A DNA stretch of 64,000 nucleotides. Source: Imbricaverruca yamaguchii. Taxonomy: Eukaryota > Arthropoda > Thecostraca > Neoverrucidae. Location: NCBI GenBank assembly GCA_034440575.1, contig JAOTOL010001613.1:2327001-2391000 (forward strand). The letters run 5' to 3'. Each line of letters opens with the position of its first letter. Position 1 is the stretch's first letter. This document shows positions 52,555 to 64,000 of this stretch, one piece after another. Below the pieces are notes generated by a model. The model saw only the letters and a program-made list of their open reading frames with translations. It did no database searches and was not told where the DNA came from. A program made the translations under genes and the position numbers.

Positions 52555-55500
52555 GTAAGCATCTTCTAAATGGCATTGTTGCAATGGGAACACAGTGCCA
52601 TGTGCAGCGCAGCATCTTCCTGGCAGCTAGTTTGGCATCACTTGTCGTGCAGGAAACAATAATTCAGTTCGCCTTCTGCATTCTCCATCCACACCCACCA
52701 GTAATCCCTCCCGGCTTCTCCTCTTCCAGCGTCAGCCTACTTACTCTTTCGTCAGCCTAGAAGGTCAGCATTCACACCGGACCCTCACGCCGGAAGATAC
52801 CGGCTGTACCCTACACGCTTCTCTTTGATGATTACAGAGCCATGCTTCGTATCTCCTGGCGCGTCCCAGCTGTCATGGCTGCATGCTTGAGCTCTTCAGC
52901 CTCCCGGGTTGTCCCTGGTGTTCGTATGTTGTAAAGTTTCCAGTATAGTTGTTTTCAATGAATTTAATCCGAGTTATTGCTGGGGTGGTTTTATAAGCCA
53001 GGGTTCTACTGCTGAGCAGAGCTTGTTGCGTGAACCCTGGCCCTACAACCCGATCAATGTATTGTAGTTCAACGGCATAATTTTAACCGACAGCTTAACC
53101 CGCGCACGTCCGGGGGGCAGATATCTGCCCCCCCCCCTCCGGTTTTTCCTCATTTGCCACCAAACTAATCGGGTTAGCAAAGCCAAACCTCGCATAGCTG
53201 TTCATTGGTCTTTTCCGCATATCCCCACACATTATTATTCCTGGATCTTCTCCGGTCAGGTCACCAGGTCAGGCGGAGTGATCCAACTACACTCGGAGTT
53301 CTAGGTGGCATAACTTCCACAATAATTGGACGATTAATTTAAAACTTATAACATGTCATGATCTCATTAGGAACCATAATATTTATATCGTTTTTTTCGT
53401 AGCATTGACCTTAGGTCAGGTCGCGACCACGGCTTCCCCATTATAGGGCTATGGTAAAATATACAAATGTTTCCTGGATACATATTTGTGCGCGGAATGA
53501 TCTCACAACGGTTGTGGCATGTAGATGGAAGCTATGCTCAATGTTACCGCTGACATTTTTGCTCAATGACCTCACCAAGGTCTTAGAGGTCACCTGAGAT
53601 TACTACACATTTCCGCACATTATATCACACTGCATGGAGCTAGAAGGCTGAAATTGCCGTCATTGTGCTTGTATCGCCAAGACGTGTCGATTGATACATT
53701 ACATGACCTCCTTAGGCGACTTCATGACATTGACCTGATGTCATGACTTTATGGCCTTGACCTGAGGTCATGACTTCATGACCTTGACCTGAGTTTCGGG
53801 TGACCTGACCTTAAATTACACCGCCTATTGTCGGTAGCACAATTCAGGTCTGTCGAATAGCGTTCGCCGTTTGTTTATATCTGTTATAGGTCCTGAGATA
53901 TATGTCAATATCTGAGTTCCACCTGATCTGGTCTAATTTAACCTATGATGGCCCAGTGACCTGAATGTTGACCTGAGCGACAAATGACCGAAGCACTTTC
54001 GATAGAGCCCGTCACCAGCTATCCAACGCCGATTTTCGTTTGTCGCTAGTTAGCATAGTTCCAGGGATCTTAGGGGGCAGACATCTGCCCCCCTCCCCCC
54101 CCCCACCTGACATGCGAAGTTGGCGCGGACCGCCGGACGTGCGAGTGTTAACTGACTCTCGCAACCAGGGGCTAAATGCGAGCGCGTCAAGCGACTCGAA
54201 CCGCGTGTTTCCAGGACAGGGAAGACCAGAGCAGGCCAGTGCTATAGAGCTACCGGGACGGCTAGATGGATTACCATCCTACTTACCTCGGCAAATTTAG
54301 CAGAGGTCGAGGACTTATCTCGCTGTCTCCCACAGCAGCGAAGCTTCAGCTGTCTGTCTCCAGACGTCACGTGGCGTCGTACCGACGTGCGAACCGTGAG
54401 AACTCGAAGCTGCGCTGAATGATGAAGCCGCCAAAGGGTTCCACCCGTTCCTCTTCTGATCAATGTGAAATTTTCCATCAATGGGAACAAAACAGCGCGT
54501 TTCGCCGTGTGTATCCCGCGCATCACCTTCGCTGCATCGTGTCACAGAGCTAAAAATCTTCTGTAAATATGAAAATATTCTTGCTACAAAGCTGAAAAGG
54601 TGCCAAAACTGAAGTGTAGAAAACTGCTCACCCCTACCAGGATGAGGGACAATGGCACAGGAACCGAGCTCGGGTGGAGGCTAAGGGGTAGCGACCCCAA
54701 CATTGAACAAGCTGATCACTAACCGTATGGGTGTTGCATGGAAAGAATGGACTTCCCAAAATGGTTTGTATTCCCAAATCAAATGTTGAGTTCATTCATT
54801 CCATTGAACAACAAAGATCTAACTGTTGAATTTGTCAATTGGTGTTGCATCAGCACCAAAAGTGTGCAAAATTTCCACCCCGAGCAGATTCCATTTGTTT
54901 GGATTAGCCTCCTTCACCCTGCTCTCTAAAAAATACATGTGAAATAGGTATGCCTTCAATCTTGTGCAAGTATTTGGATTGCAGTGAAGGGTGTATTATA
55001 TAGAATAAGGGAAAGCAAAATTTACTCACCGATGTATCCATCCACAACACTCACAATATTGCATTGAAAAAATGTAACCGCCGAAGGCCACATGCAACCA
55101 CAGAAACCGTTCGGCACCAGCGTCCAACGGCAGAACGCAGCAGGCAGCTGGAAATACGTCAAGCTGCTCGCCGCCGACGTCGCCGACGTCGACAATCAGA
55201 GGTGAAAAAGGTGTCCAGCCTGTCACCTACAGAATATCGAACACCACCAGGCTGTCACATGTTGATAGTTCACATACATACCCGTATGCATGTGTGTGAA
55301 CGTGAAATATCGACCGTGCCGCTGAAATGGAACAAAGAAGAACGCTTTAGTTCCTATATGATCTCTAATTTGTTCAATTATATACGATCTTCAATTAATA
55401 ATTAATATGTCAAATTACAACACAGACTATAAGCTAACCTTGCTTCTATGGTGCGTATCCATCAATATCCATCTATGGTGCGTATTATTGTGGTTTAATG

Positions 55501-58500
55501 TGCTCACGATATGTTGTACAAACATTTCACTTAGCAAAGCAAAACCACAGGTTAAGCTAGCTTTTATTGTGAAAATATGCTCAATGTATGTCAGACAAAA
55601 ATATTTACAAAAGATCATACAGGTTAGATATTTTAACATTTTTATGATTGAACACACAAATTGTGCCTATATTGAAGAAACAATTTAAAAGGGGGTATGG
55701 TAAACCAGGCCAGACTACTTGAGATATTAAACATGTTATTTTGCTTTCGAACTAAAAATAAGCATTTCTGAGGGGAATCAATGGTCACATCATCCTAATC
55801 ATGCGAATACACATTGTATTACAATATGCTGTTCTCCAAATCGAATGACTCATTGAAAATAAAATTCAGCAATACAAATTGTACAATAAGGAAGTCAATA
55901 TAGCACCAATATCAAGGGCAGAGTGGCATAGGTCATATTTTGCATTAGTTTCAGGTAATTTATTTTTTAACCTCTTGGTCAATGCAACAAGTTCTGCTTA
56001 TGGGAAAATATGGGCCCTGACACAAATAAATAAAATCCGTGGAAGTGACCAGAGAAATTATTAAAATGAAGGCTCATATCGGAAGAACCAAAACATTTGT
56101 TGTCATGATAAGGATTACAGAAGTCTGCAGTGTGGGAAAATGGCTGAAATAATATGTTAGACTGAGAAACGAGAAAAGTGTTCCTTCAGTCAGGTATGAC
56201 CAAGGTTCGGTTTATGTCTTGGAATTCTGGAATTGGAGAGGAAAATTATGTGGCATTACAGGTTGGCATAGAGCAAAGGACTTTGACAACTTTTCTTCTA
56301 ATCCGAATCCTGGATTATGAGAGGAAAACTGTGTTGCATTCCAAGTTGGAGAATGATGTGATTTGTTTCTGTCATAAAAATACTATTTTCGCACTTTTCA
56401 CGGTCATGCTCCGTGTTTAATGCTCCCATGATCATGACCAAACATCAAGGAGATCGCAGTCATTGTCAGACTCAAGTCCTTTTTTGGACAAATGGAGTGG
56501 AAGACTTCCTGGAGATAAAATAATATTTTTTCGCGGCCAACATCACAGACAAGACCATGTTTGCAATACTTGTCATGACTCTCGTCTCTCAGAGACGAAA
56601 CACCACCCACGCAAACATACAAAAGTTCAGCTTCAACAGCGCTTTGGTACTTATTAGGTAGATACGTGCACTGAAACCAGCTTTGAAAACAAACTGCGCC
56701 GAACAACGGAACTGTTGCGTCGGATTCAGTCTCTGGGAGGTGACAGGATACTGTTCTGCCTGTCCGCCGCTTGTGATTGCCGAAAGTGACGCCTGGTAAC
56801 GGTTGTGGGTATCGACGATTGCAGCAAAAGTATTTGTGATGGATAAAATCCGAAGGATTTGTTAGCATCACAAAGAGTGGAGCTATCCGTACGTACAACT
56901 GTCTCCACGAATTGTCATTCCACAGTGGTGTAGAGACAGTGGAAAGCGGAGCCTTTTTCACGGACTGAAACACGTGCAGCCCGTGTCACGATGACTGCGC
57001 CCGCACACTCTACAGCCACTGATCGTCAATTTGAAAATTATAGTCGGTACATGGGGCTATGATGTGAAGGTGACGGCAAATCGCTAAATCTAGCCGTTTC
57101 CGAGAACCAGACCAAATCGTGAAAAACGCCCAAAAACGTCGCTTGCGCTTTTCACGCACCCCTCGCGTGTGCGTGGTGCGTGACTTGGAAACGGTTGCCA
57201 CGACGATGTCGACAATTATTGTGGCAATACTGAGGTGTTGGTTTGGTGTCAATCGGTGCATTGGTTGTCGAGATATTGCGGTTTGAATCGGGTCGATGGG
57301 GAGCGCTAAAATTGGTGATTTTCCGAACGCAAAATCTCACTTTTACATGTTATTCCTATGGACGACCGGTCATTCACCGGACACCCGTTCTCTCAAGACC
57401 TCGGTGACGTGTACGCGCAACACGTTGACCCGACTGCAACGAAATTGTACCAGACGGATAGCCAACATTTGGAGCTTTCACGTGATGTCAGCCATATCTC
57501 GTTACCTGTGATGTGAGCCGTGCCACACGCCACAAACTGCGCTGGAAAACGGAACTGTTGCGCCGGGCTCAATCTCTGGACGGCGACTGGACAGTTCGTA
57601 GGTGACAGGCATACCACGGCAATATTAAAATCTATGGACTTTACCACGAGTGGTAGAGCTTTTTCAGCCCCCCCTGTCTCCTCGATCATAGCTACTAAAT
57701 TGTTTCTGTACGCTTCTGATACATGCACCGAAACAAGATGAGTACGTATATGTCTGTATGGTTAGAAAATACAAATCGACTGGATATGTTAAGAGGAAAA
57801 GCGTCCTGATGATAAATACAATCCATACGCAATGCTAATACGGTACCGTAGGTTGTCACCACAACCGGAGATATTTTTCGTATATCTGTCACACCCGCTC
57901 GTGGCCGAGTAGCCGGTTTTTTCACCTCTGTCGACAATGCTTATCATAATCGCTATGGCTGGTACATTGTATGACGTTATCCATTTATACTGTAACGTCT
58001 GAGGCTGCGAACGTCGCCAACGTCGGGTTCTGCTCGATTCTGCTCGGTTCTGCCGGGTTCTGCTCAGTCCTGCCAACGTCACGATTCTGCCGGGAGTCTG
58101 CTGGGTTTCTGTCTCGTGTAAACGGGCCTTAGCTTTTCAGTTTTGAATAGCTAATTTCGGTGGATTCGTTGAAGGCAATGTTTGTGGAAGAAAATGTGTC
58201 TAGATCTTGGGAAGATGCCAGTTTAGTGCAAACGTTTGAAACAAATTCGTCTTCGGAAAGGGGAGCATGACCCTCATGGCCTCCCCAGATCCGTCAGAAG
58301 CTTGCATTCCCTGTTTGGTAACGCATACGACAGTCGTAAGTTCGTAACAACCCCTACCCGCTGCGCTGGCGAAAGTAAAAGATCACGGACGGGAGTTCAG
58401 TGCACCCCACCAAAGGGGTACGATGCCCCTTTGCTAGTGTAAGGTATGGGGTGAATAGGAAGGGGGAATTGCCCCAGCACCTTATTGGTGGCATGATAGC

Positions 58501-59327
58501 ACTGGTAGGCCTTGGAGGTTGGGGTGGGGTGGGAAATACATATTTGCCCTCATTTTTTCTACGAATTGTCGCTGCCGGAACTGAAAAGTCTACGGATTTG
58601 AGTCCCACGATATTTTAAGGCTGAAGAACTGAGCCCCGCAATGTGGTGACGTCTATGTTGGTCAGTGCCTCTGAGGAATTTTGCTACAGGGCCTCGATTG
58701 CTTGGTGTTGCTTGGTGTTGGTTACAGGGCCTCGCTGTACCACCATCCAAGGCTCCGGACGTCCGGTCAGGATAAATGCAATGGCTTTCCCAATTACTTT
58801 AGCACGACTGGACGGCCTGGGTCACTGAGGTGCCACTGCTATGGCGAGAGGGGACAAGCCCACAAAGTTATCAGCTAGCATGTTGGAGGAGACTCTGCTT
58901 GAGTTCCGCCAGGGGCATGACCTCAGTCTCTGGTGGTGTCCCCGGAAGCAAGGTCGTAGCTCTCTCCTATCCTAGATGTGTCCGTACTCAAGAGACCCCA
59001 GAGGTGGCGAAGCCCTTATGGGTTCCGCCACCCTTGGTACCAAGCAGTGTGTGCTTACTGGATTGTGTAGTCTAGATCCGCCACTGCCACCGCTGCAATT
59101 CGATACAGGTAGGTGGCAGCACTGACTGGATTTTCACTGACACACGGAAACATTCTAGCATCTGGAGTAAAATGAAGCACAGTGCCACGTGAGAACTTAT
59201 TAAATGATAACATTAACATGAGCATTGCTTCCTCACATTCAACATATGGAACAGATATGTGAAACATATGAAACCCAAACAAGCAAAACATATCATTGCA
59301 TTACTATCTTCAGCGTTCAGCGCCAAC
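52555..59327. other. probable AChE intron 4, mostly unassigned
   Basis: I found no further AChE exon. 53101-53150 and 54061-54110 carry a G/C-run palindrome with CTCCGGTTTTTC-like flanks. 53200-53960 is rich in TGACCT/AGGTCA. 56690-56770 and 57530-57610 share ACAAACTGCGC and CGGAACTGTTGCG (a low-copy repeat). 57990-58135 has TTCTGCTCGG repeats ending GTGTAAACGGGCCTTAGC, which looks like a DNA-transposon end. Confidence 0.45.
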
Positions 59328-59399
59328 GGCTCAGTGGTCTAGGGGTATGATTCCTGCTTTGGGTGCAGGAGGTCCCGGGTTCAAATCCCGGCTGAGCCC
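59328..59399 (+). tRNA. tRNA-Pro (anticodon TGG)
   Basis: A 72-nt cloverleaf: acceptor stem GGCTCAG/CTGAGCC, A box GTGGTCTAGGGGTATGA, anticodon arm CCTGC-TTTGGGT-GCAGG (anticodon TGG), and T arm with B box GGGTTCAAATC. No intron and no mismatch in the anticodon stem. It matches the animal tRNA-Pro pattern closely, so I take it as a working gene rather than a SINE. Confidence 0.95.
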
Positions 59400-59403
59400 T
59401 TTT
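59400..59403 (+). terminator. RNA polymerase III TTTT terminator
   Basis: Four T residues immediately after the tRNA-Pro acceptor stem. Confidence 0.85.
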
Positions 59404-60324
59404 CGTGTTCACTTCGTTTCAATCCAAAGGTGAAGGTGTTTCCTAAGTTTGGGACTGATGGAAACTTCCTAGAAGCTTATACATTATTTGTTGGTGCGAA
59501 GTGCACTTTGAACTCATCCAGGGAGCTTGCACTTTGAACTAACGATGCTTTTAAAATGCGCTCCAGGATACTACTTGAAAACTTAGTTGCCGGTGATTTA
59601 ACTGATGAGTGGATCGTCTTAAGACCAAAGACCATTGAGAGAGCAATGAATCAAATAAAGCAGTATTGTGGTTCCATTCCATAGAATTGAACTTGCACAT
59701 TTGGGGGGGGGGGGCGAACCTTCCCCTATCTACCATATGTTCTCCACGCCAGTAAACATAATTAAATTCAACGTTGCGTGACATAAAACGTTTTACGATT
59801 GGTTACATCCTTTATGATATCAGCGTTAGGTACGTTGTAGCGGGTTAAAATCGGTCCACGTTGTGTTGATGCTGTCCTTGTGCTCATGGTTCGAGGTGGA
59901 CGATCATCATGATGTCAAGAATCCTACAAAACAGTCCTACAAGCAATCCCTGCAAAACCCCCTGTCAAACCGAGTGAATCGGACCAAGAAGACACCACAC
60001 AATGGCACGTTCGGCACTTTTATCCACACTGATTCATGAAAACGTCGGTCTATAACCTTCCTCACATCACACTAAGATTGGGTCCTCCATCTATCCTAAG
60101 AACTTTGTCTCACTTGGGCACTTATCCTCTGAAGCAGGGTTGGAGTTTTCTATATTTTTGTGAGGCTTAGGCTCCACCACAGAGGCGTCGATTTGTATCC
60201 TGTTGTAGGGGCCATGGCCCCACCAATGTTGATCTTGGCCCCCAATGTTGATTTAGGCCCCCCAATAAGCCATGCTGTTCTTATGTTCATAAGAAAGCCA
60301 AAGGAAAAAAATATTTTTGACAAC
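59404..60324. other. unassigned DNA, possible coding remnant at 59542-59683
   Basis: 59542-59683 reads without stops as DAFKMRSRILLENLVAGDLT and EWIVLRPKTIERAMNQIKQY, then TAG. It looks protein-like but has no start, splice context or family I recognise; it may be a mobile-element or pseudogene piece. Confidence 0.3.
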
Positions 60325-61030
60325 ATTCTAGTTGACCAAGTTTGGTTCTATTAGCCTGTCATGAACTTGACCTGACTTAACCTCGGCGACCTTACACGAC
60401 TTTTAAATTATATAAATGCAAATGACTGTCATGCGATTGATTGTTGGTTGATTGTCACTTTACATGTTACTCCCTACACATCCCGAAATCTACTGTTTGT
60501 CATTGTATGACTAAGCATTTCCATACTTTATTCATGTATTTCACTGCTATCTTTGCGATGTCGATTGTGCCTGAGGAGCAGTCGGGTGGGCAGCCCGGTT
60601 CCGGTAATTAGAGCAGGTAATGACCTGCCAAAGTGCTCCTATATAGGTGACCTGAGGTCAAATGGCGGATCTGAAATCTGTATTGCATCATTAGTAATTT
60701 CCAAAACATCACTAATGGCAATTTTGGAGCATTTAAACACAATCACAGCGATCCATAACAATGACAAGCCAATCTACACAAAACCAGAAAATTGTGATAT
60801 TTTGTCCTCGTTTGACCTTGAAGATGTTCAAAGTCATGAGTCATGAAATTTGCACACAATAGAGTTAACTGTCGTGCCCATCCACCCTGCGAATTTCGTT
60901 GCTCTAGCTTCAGTAGGAGCCGAGATCGGAGGGGGCGTAATCCGCCGTCCCCCCCCCCCCCCCCCTCCATCCAGTGCGCGTAATTTTCCGAGACCCTCCA
61001 GGGCGCGTGTTAATATGCTCTGCAGCTCGC
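60325..61030 (+). repeat. interspersed repeat, blocks A then B, copy 2
   Basis: Block A (60325-60408) matches 41302-41390 in the same orientation; block B (60408-61030) matches 40718-41300 in the opposite orientation. It ends at a C run (about 60950-60965) and GAGACCCTCCAGGGCGCG. Confidence 0.8.
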
Positions 61031-61099
61031 AATAATCACACCTCGGAGTGCTAAATAAAAGCATAACGGAGACCCTGAAGGCACATCATGACGATGAGA

Positions 61100-61330
61100 C
61101 CGCATGGGGCCTCTGGAACAGGCTGGGGTCTCAAAAAGGAAATTGATCGTAAGCAAGGAACACAAAGAACGGGCATCAAATAAACACACCGGCGTTTTCG
61201 AAAACGCGCCGATACCTGAAATATATCATCGATGTATAAAAAGCAACCGAACTGTTTATTAAAAAAACATGTGCCGGTCCCCGAGTCTCAAACTTGTGCC
61301 TGGCCCCTAACAAAAATTAGCTCGAACCCA
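61100..61330 (+). repeat. degenerate satellite block related to 7420-8720
   Basis: Phrases such as GGGGTCTCAAAAAGGAAATTG and GGCCCCTAACAAAAATTAGC recur with loose 30-40 bp spacing. Confidence 0.4.
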
Positions 61331-62094
61331 AAACACATCCCTAGAAGAAAAACGCAACGGATAAAAATTGCCAACACCTAGCTTGGGTCACGGCTAGGTA
61401 GCCAATCTGGGAGTTTATTTAACCAAAGAGATATATGCATCAAAGCCCAGTTTGTCTCCGGATTTCTTAATGAGGAGAAAATGTGGGAAGAAGACAACTA
61501 ATACGTTTAATTGAATTTATCGATTTTCTTCCAACCTAGCCACCATACCAGGTATTCCACATGTCAAGTCTGGCACAAGACTATCATGTAACAGTAATTA
61601 ACAAAATCTGGGAGGCCAAGCAGAAACCGGAGAAGCGCACGTAGAGTGGCGAACGCACAGATTGCGCAAGGTGGGTGTATACGTGCACGAACGTTGGTGT
61701 TTCGGCGACCGGGCGTTATTAATTGGAGTACGTGATATTGTCAAATTTTACATTTTTGTGTGTGATTTGTTCAGGTGTAATTTCAGTAGTGTTAGGCGAC
61801 TTTTCAAGGGAAACGAAAAGAAAAACCTTGATACAGGATGTGGGGAGTTAGGGTTGAAATCCGATGATTCTGAAATAATTGTGGTGGATTTGGCCCCTTC
61901 CACAGTACAGTTAATTTGGTGACTAATTATTGTATGAAAAACAATATAAAGAACCGCCCTTTAAAAAAAAATATCGATGCAAATCTGTCGACTTTTTAAT
62001 GGGTCAGGTGGGCATCTTTCAAATCAATTTGCCCCTCTCGCAAATCCTATGTACGCCACTGCCATGGCATGACATAATTTGACCTGTTGATGGC
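61331..62094. other. unassigned DNA
   Basis: No feature recognised. Confidence 0.4.
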
Positions 62095-62570
62095 TATGAT
62101 CAGCCGCAATGTACGGTGTACTCCGCGGCCCCGGTCCGCCACAGTGGACGGTGTGCTACGCAGCCCCGGTCCGTTGCAATGGACGGTGTACTCCACGGCC
62201 CTGATCCGCCACATTGTACGCTGTGCTCCGCGGCCCCGGTCCATTTCAATGGACGGTGTAGTCCACGGCCCTGATCCGCCACAGTGGCCGGCTTGCTTCG
62301 CCACCGTGATCCACCACAGTAGATGTACTCCGCGGTCGTGATCCGCCGCAGTGGACGCTATGCTTCGCGGCCCTAGTCCGTCATAATAGGGGTCCCACAC
62401 TGTCCCGGTCCACCACAGTGGATGGTGTACTCCGCGACCCCGGTCCGTTACGGTGGATTATGTGATATGCGGCACTGGTCCGCCAGAGTGGACGGTGTGC
62501 TTTGCGGCTCTGGTCCGCCATAGCAGAATGTGTGCTCCACAGCCCCGGTCCGCCACAGTGGACGTCAGAG
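62095..62570. repeat. 35-bp minisatellite, about 13 copies
   Basis: Unit GGTCCGCCACAGTGGACGGT plus GTGCTACGCAGCCCC; first steps 62133 and 62168. Later units degrade, and an isolated unit appears near 62852-62900. Confidence 0.92.
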
Positions 62571-64000
62571 TCGAAAAACGACCTTTTCCTGTACTTTTGC
62601 CATTCATAGCATTATCCTCTTAGCAAAATTATCCTCCATGTTGTTTCCTCTATGTGTTTTCAATTTGGACGTCTGATGGCGTTGTTCATCAATGTACCAT
62701 GTGCCCTGTGGTAGTGCTCAAGATTCACTTGAATCTTCAAAGTGTGATTCTGATGCAAATGTTTGAAGGAAGACATCCTCTTCATATTCCATCACTCAAA
62801 AATTGTTCTCTCATCGTCCAGGATTGCAAAGTATAAATCCAACCCTAGTAGACGGTACGGACTCCACGACCCTGGTCAGTCATGGTGAACGGTGTGGGAT
62901 TAGTCACGGCTTTGCATCATCTTTCCGAGCAATTTTGTGTGCATTTTTATCACTTTCTTCGTATTCTTCCTTTCACCTTATCATTCATAGGTACCAATAT
63001 CACCCATGTATTAATATTTCCCACTTCCTCAGAGCCATTGAATCTGCTTGAGACACAGCTGCTCTTGTGTATTTTGAGCTGCTTTGTGACACAGCTCCAT
63101 GGATATTGATGACATCAGAAAAGCAAATTATGTCAGCAGCAAGACTGACTTTACTTCCACTAGGGTAATGATTCCAGGTACTGACAACAGCGCGACGAGA
63201 AATGCTTTTGGGTGCGGCACCCTTGTGGCCTTATTCGTGTCCCCCGTACCTATATGAAGGCTCCTTGCGTCTGCCATGTGTTCCTACTGTCCGACATTTT
63301 GCACCTATTTATACTTGCTCTTTATATGCTTTATATTTGCTTTATATAACAAGGTCCAGTCACACGAAACCGGGTCATCCCGGATCATTGTTTGTTCACA
63401 CAATGTCCTGGAGTACTACTTCGGTGGCTCTAAAACCGAATTCAACCTTCTATTCACAAGGAACAGTAGCATTCGGCATAAGGCGACATTGCGGACGCAA
63501 TGTCGCAAAGGCAACTGACGCGCACAAATATATCAAGTCCACACAAAAGATGGCAGTGTAAGATGTGCATAATACATGACCTGACCTAACATCATTAACC
63601 TTGCCATACATTTGAAAGCAGAATGTCCATGTCATTACTTTATCAAGTTCTGCACGAAGTGTATTCCCCGTACTGCGATAAGAAGAGATACTTTGATCTA
63701 ACCACTGTTCAATAACCTTGACCTTGGCTAAAATTTTGAAAGACAGAGTTATTTGATTTGATGAAAGTACAGAATGCTCTGGATTTGGTGTTGCTGTGCT
63801 GCAACTACTGCGAATGGTGGAATTTTGGAGATTTTGGAATATTGCCGCCTTGATCCGTCCAAAGTCAATTTCAAGGCAATTAGAAATCAAATTGGTGAAT
63901 GAGATCAAGAAGGCGAATATGGTGGGTCCAACCGCCACCAAAGGTATAGAAAACTCCGCACTTAATCTTTTGGAGGGAAAGGATTACAAGTATTAACAGG
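62571..64000. other. unassigned DNA
   Basis: A 163-codon minus frame (63450-63941) has no recognised motif. No exon of AChE seen. Confidence 0.4.

Noticed and set aside
56404..56973. 189-codon minus-strand frame
   Set aside because: No motif, and part of it belongs to a low-copy repeat shared with 57530-57610.
59542..59683. Protein-like frame ending in TAG
   Set aside because: No start, acceptor or family; too short to call a gene.
1..64000. CRISPR arrays or bacterial operons
   Set aside because: Tandem repeats here lack unique spacers of constant length, and gene structure is clearly eukaryotic.

Overview
This is animal (metazoan) nuclear DNA, most likely from an arthropod and perhaps a crustacean. 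The clearest gene is an acetylcholinesterase of the Drosophila Ace type. Its exons are short, GC- and CpG-rich and bounded by GT-AG introns (one GC-AG). Most of the rest is repeats: tRNA-headed SINEs, non-LTR retrotransposons (LINEs), Penelope-like elements (PLEs) and many minisatellites. The crustacean placement is inference from overall character, not from a diagnostic marker.

Layout. 1-15.1 kb has no host gene that I recognise. It holds a 5'-truncated LINE (20-2320), a decayed PLE (5.5-6.7 kb), degenerate G/C-plus-A satellite blocks in both orientations (2.6, 7.4-8.7 and 11.4 kb), and an array field at 12.3-14.6 kb that includes an inverted pair of 16-bp arrays. 15.1-36.9 kb carries the last six recognisable exons of a plus-strand gene (here gene A), 282 codons ending in TGA at 36927-36929. 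Its product looks like tandem PH-like folds; I compare it tentatively with the C-termini of STK11IP, PLEKHM2 or nischarin-type proteins. Its introns hold SINEs, minisatellites and a fossil LINE (26.4-30.1 kb) broken by a PLE and two SINEs. 36.9-45.9 kb is repeats and unassigned DNA. 45.9-52.6 kb is the 5' part of acetylcholinesterase: a 56-bp minisatellite, a CpG-rich promoter region, then four exons (436 codons). The catalytic serine and glutamate are present; the exons for the catalytic histidine were not found, so the gene probably continues past the window. 59.3 kb has an intact tRNA-Pro gene.

The main unexpected observation is that several introns of both genes carry minisatellites next to a 3' splice site whose unit copies that splice junction. 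The clearest case is at 25.2-25.6 kb, where five degenerate copies of the acceptor and first ~60 nt of an exon stand in tandem before the real exon. AChE exon 2 is a good second case; AChE exon 3 and gene A exon b are weaker. The second notable observation is a pair of PLE insertions with the same asymmetric ends and 13-bp target duplications. One is a 1.6-kb inverted dimer with two outward-facing GIY-YIG segments.

All exon borders were read by eye from reading frame, splice dinucleotides and phase. No alignment or search was run, and family names are from recognition of motifs.
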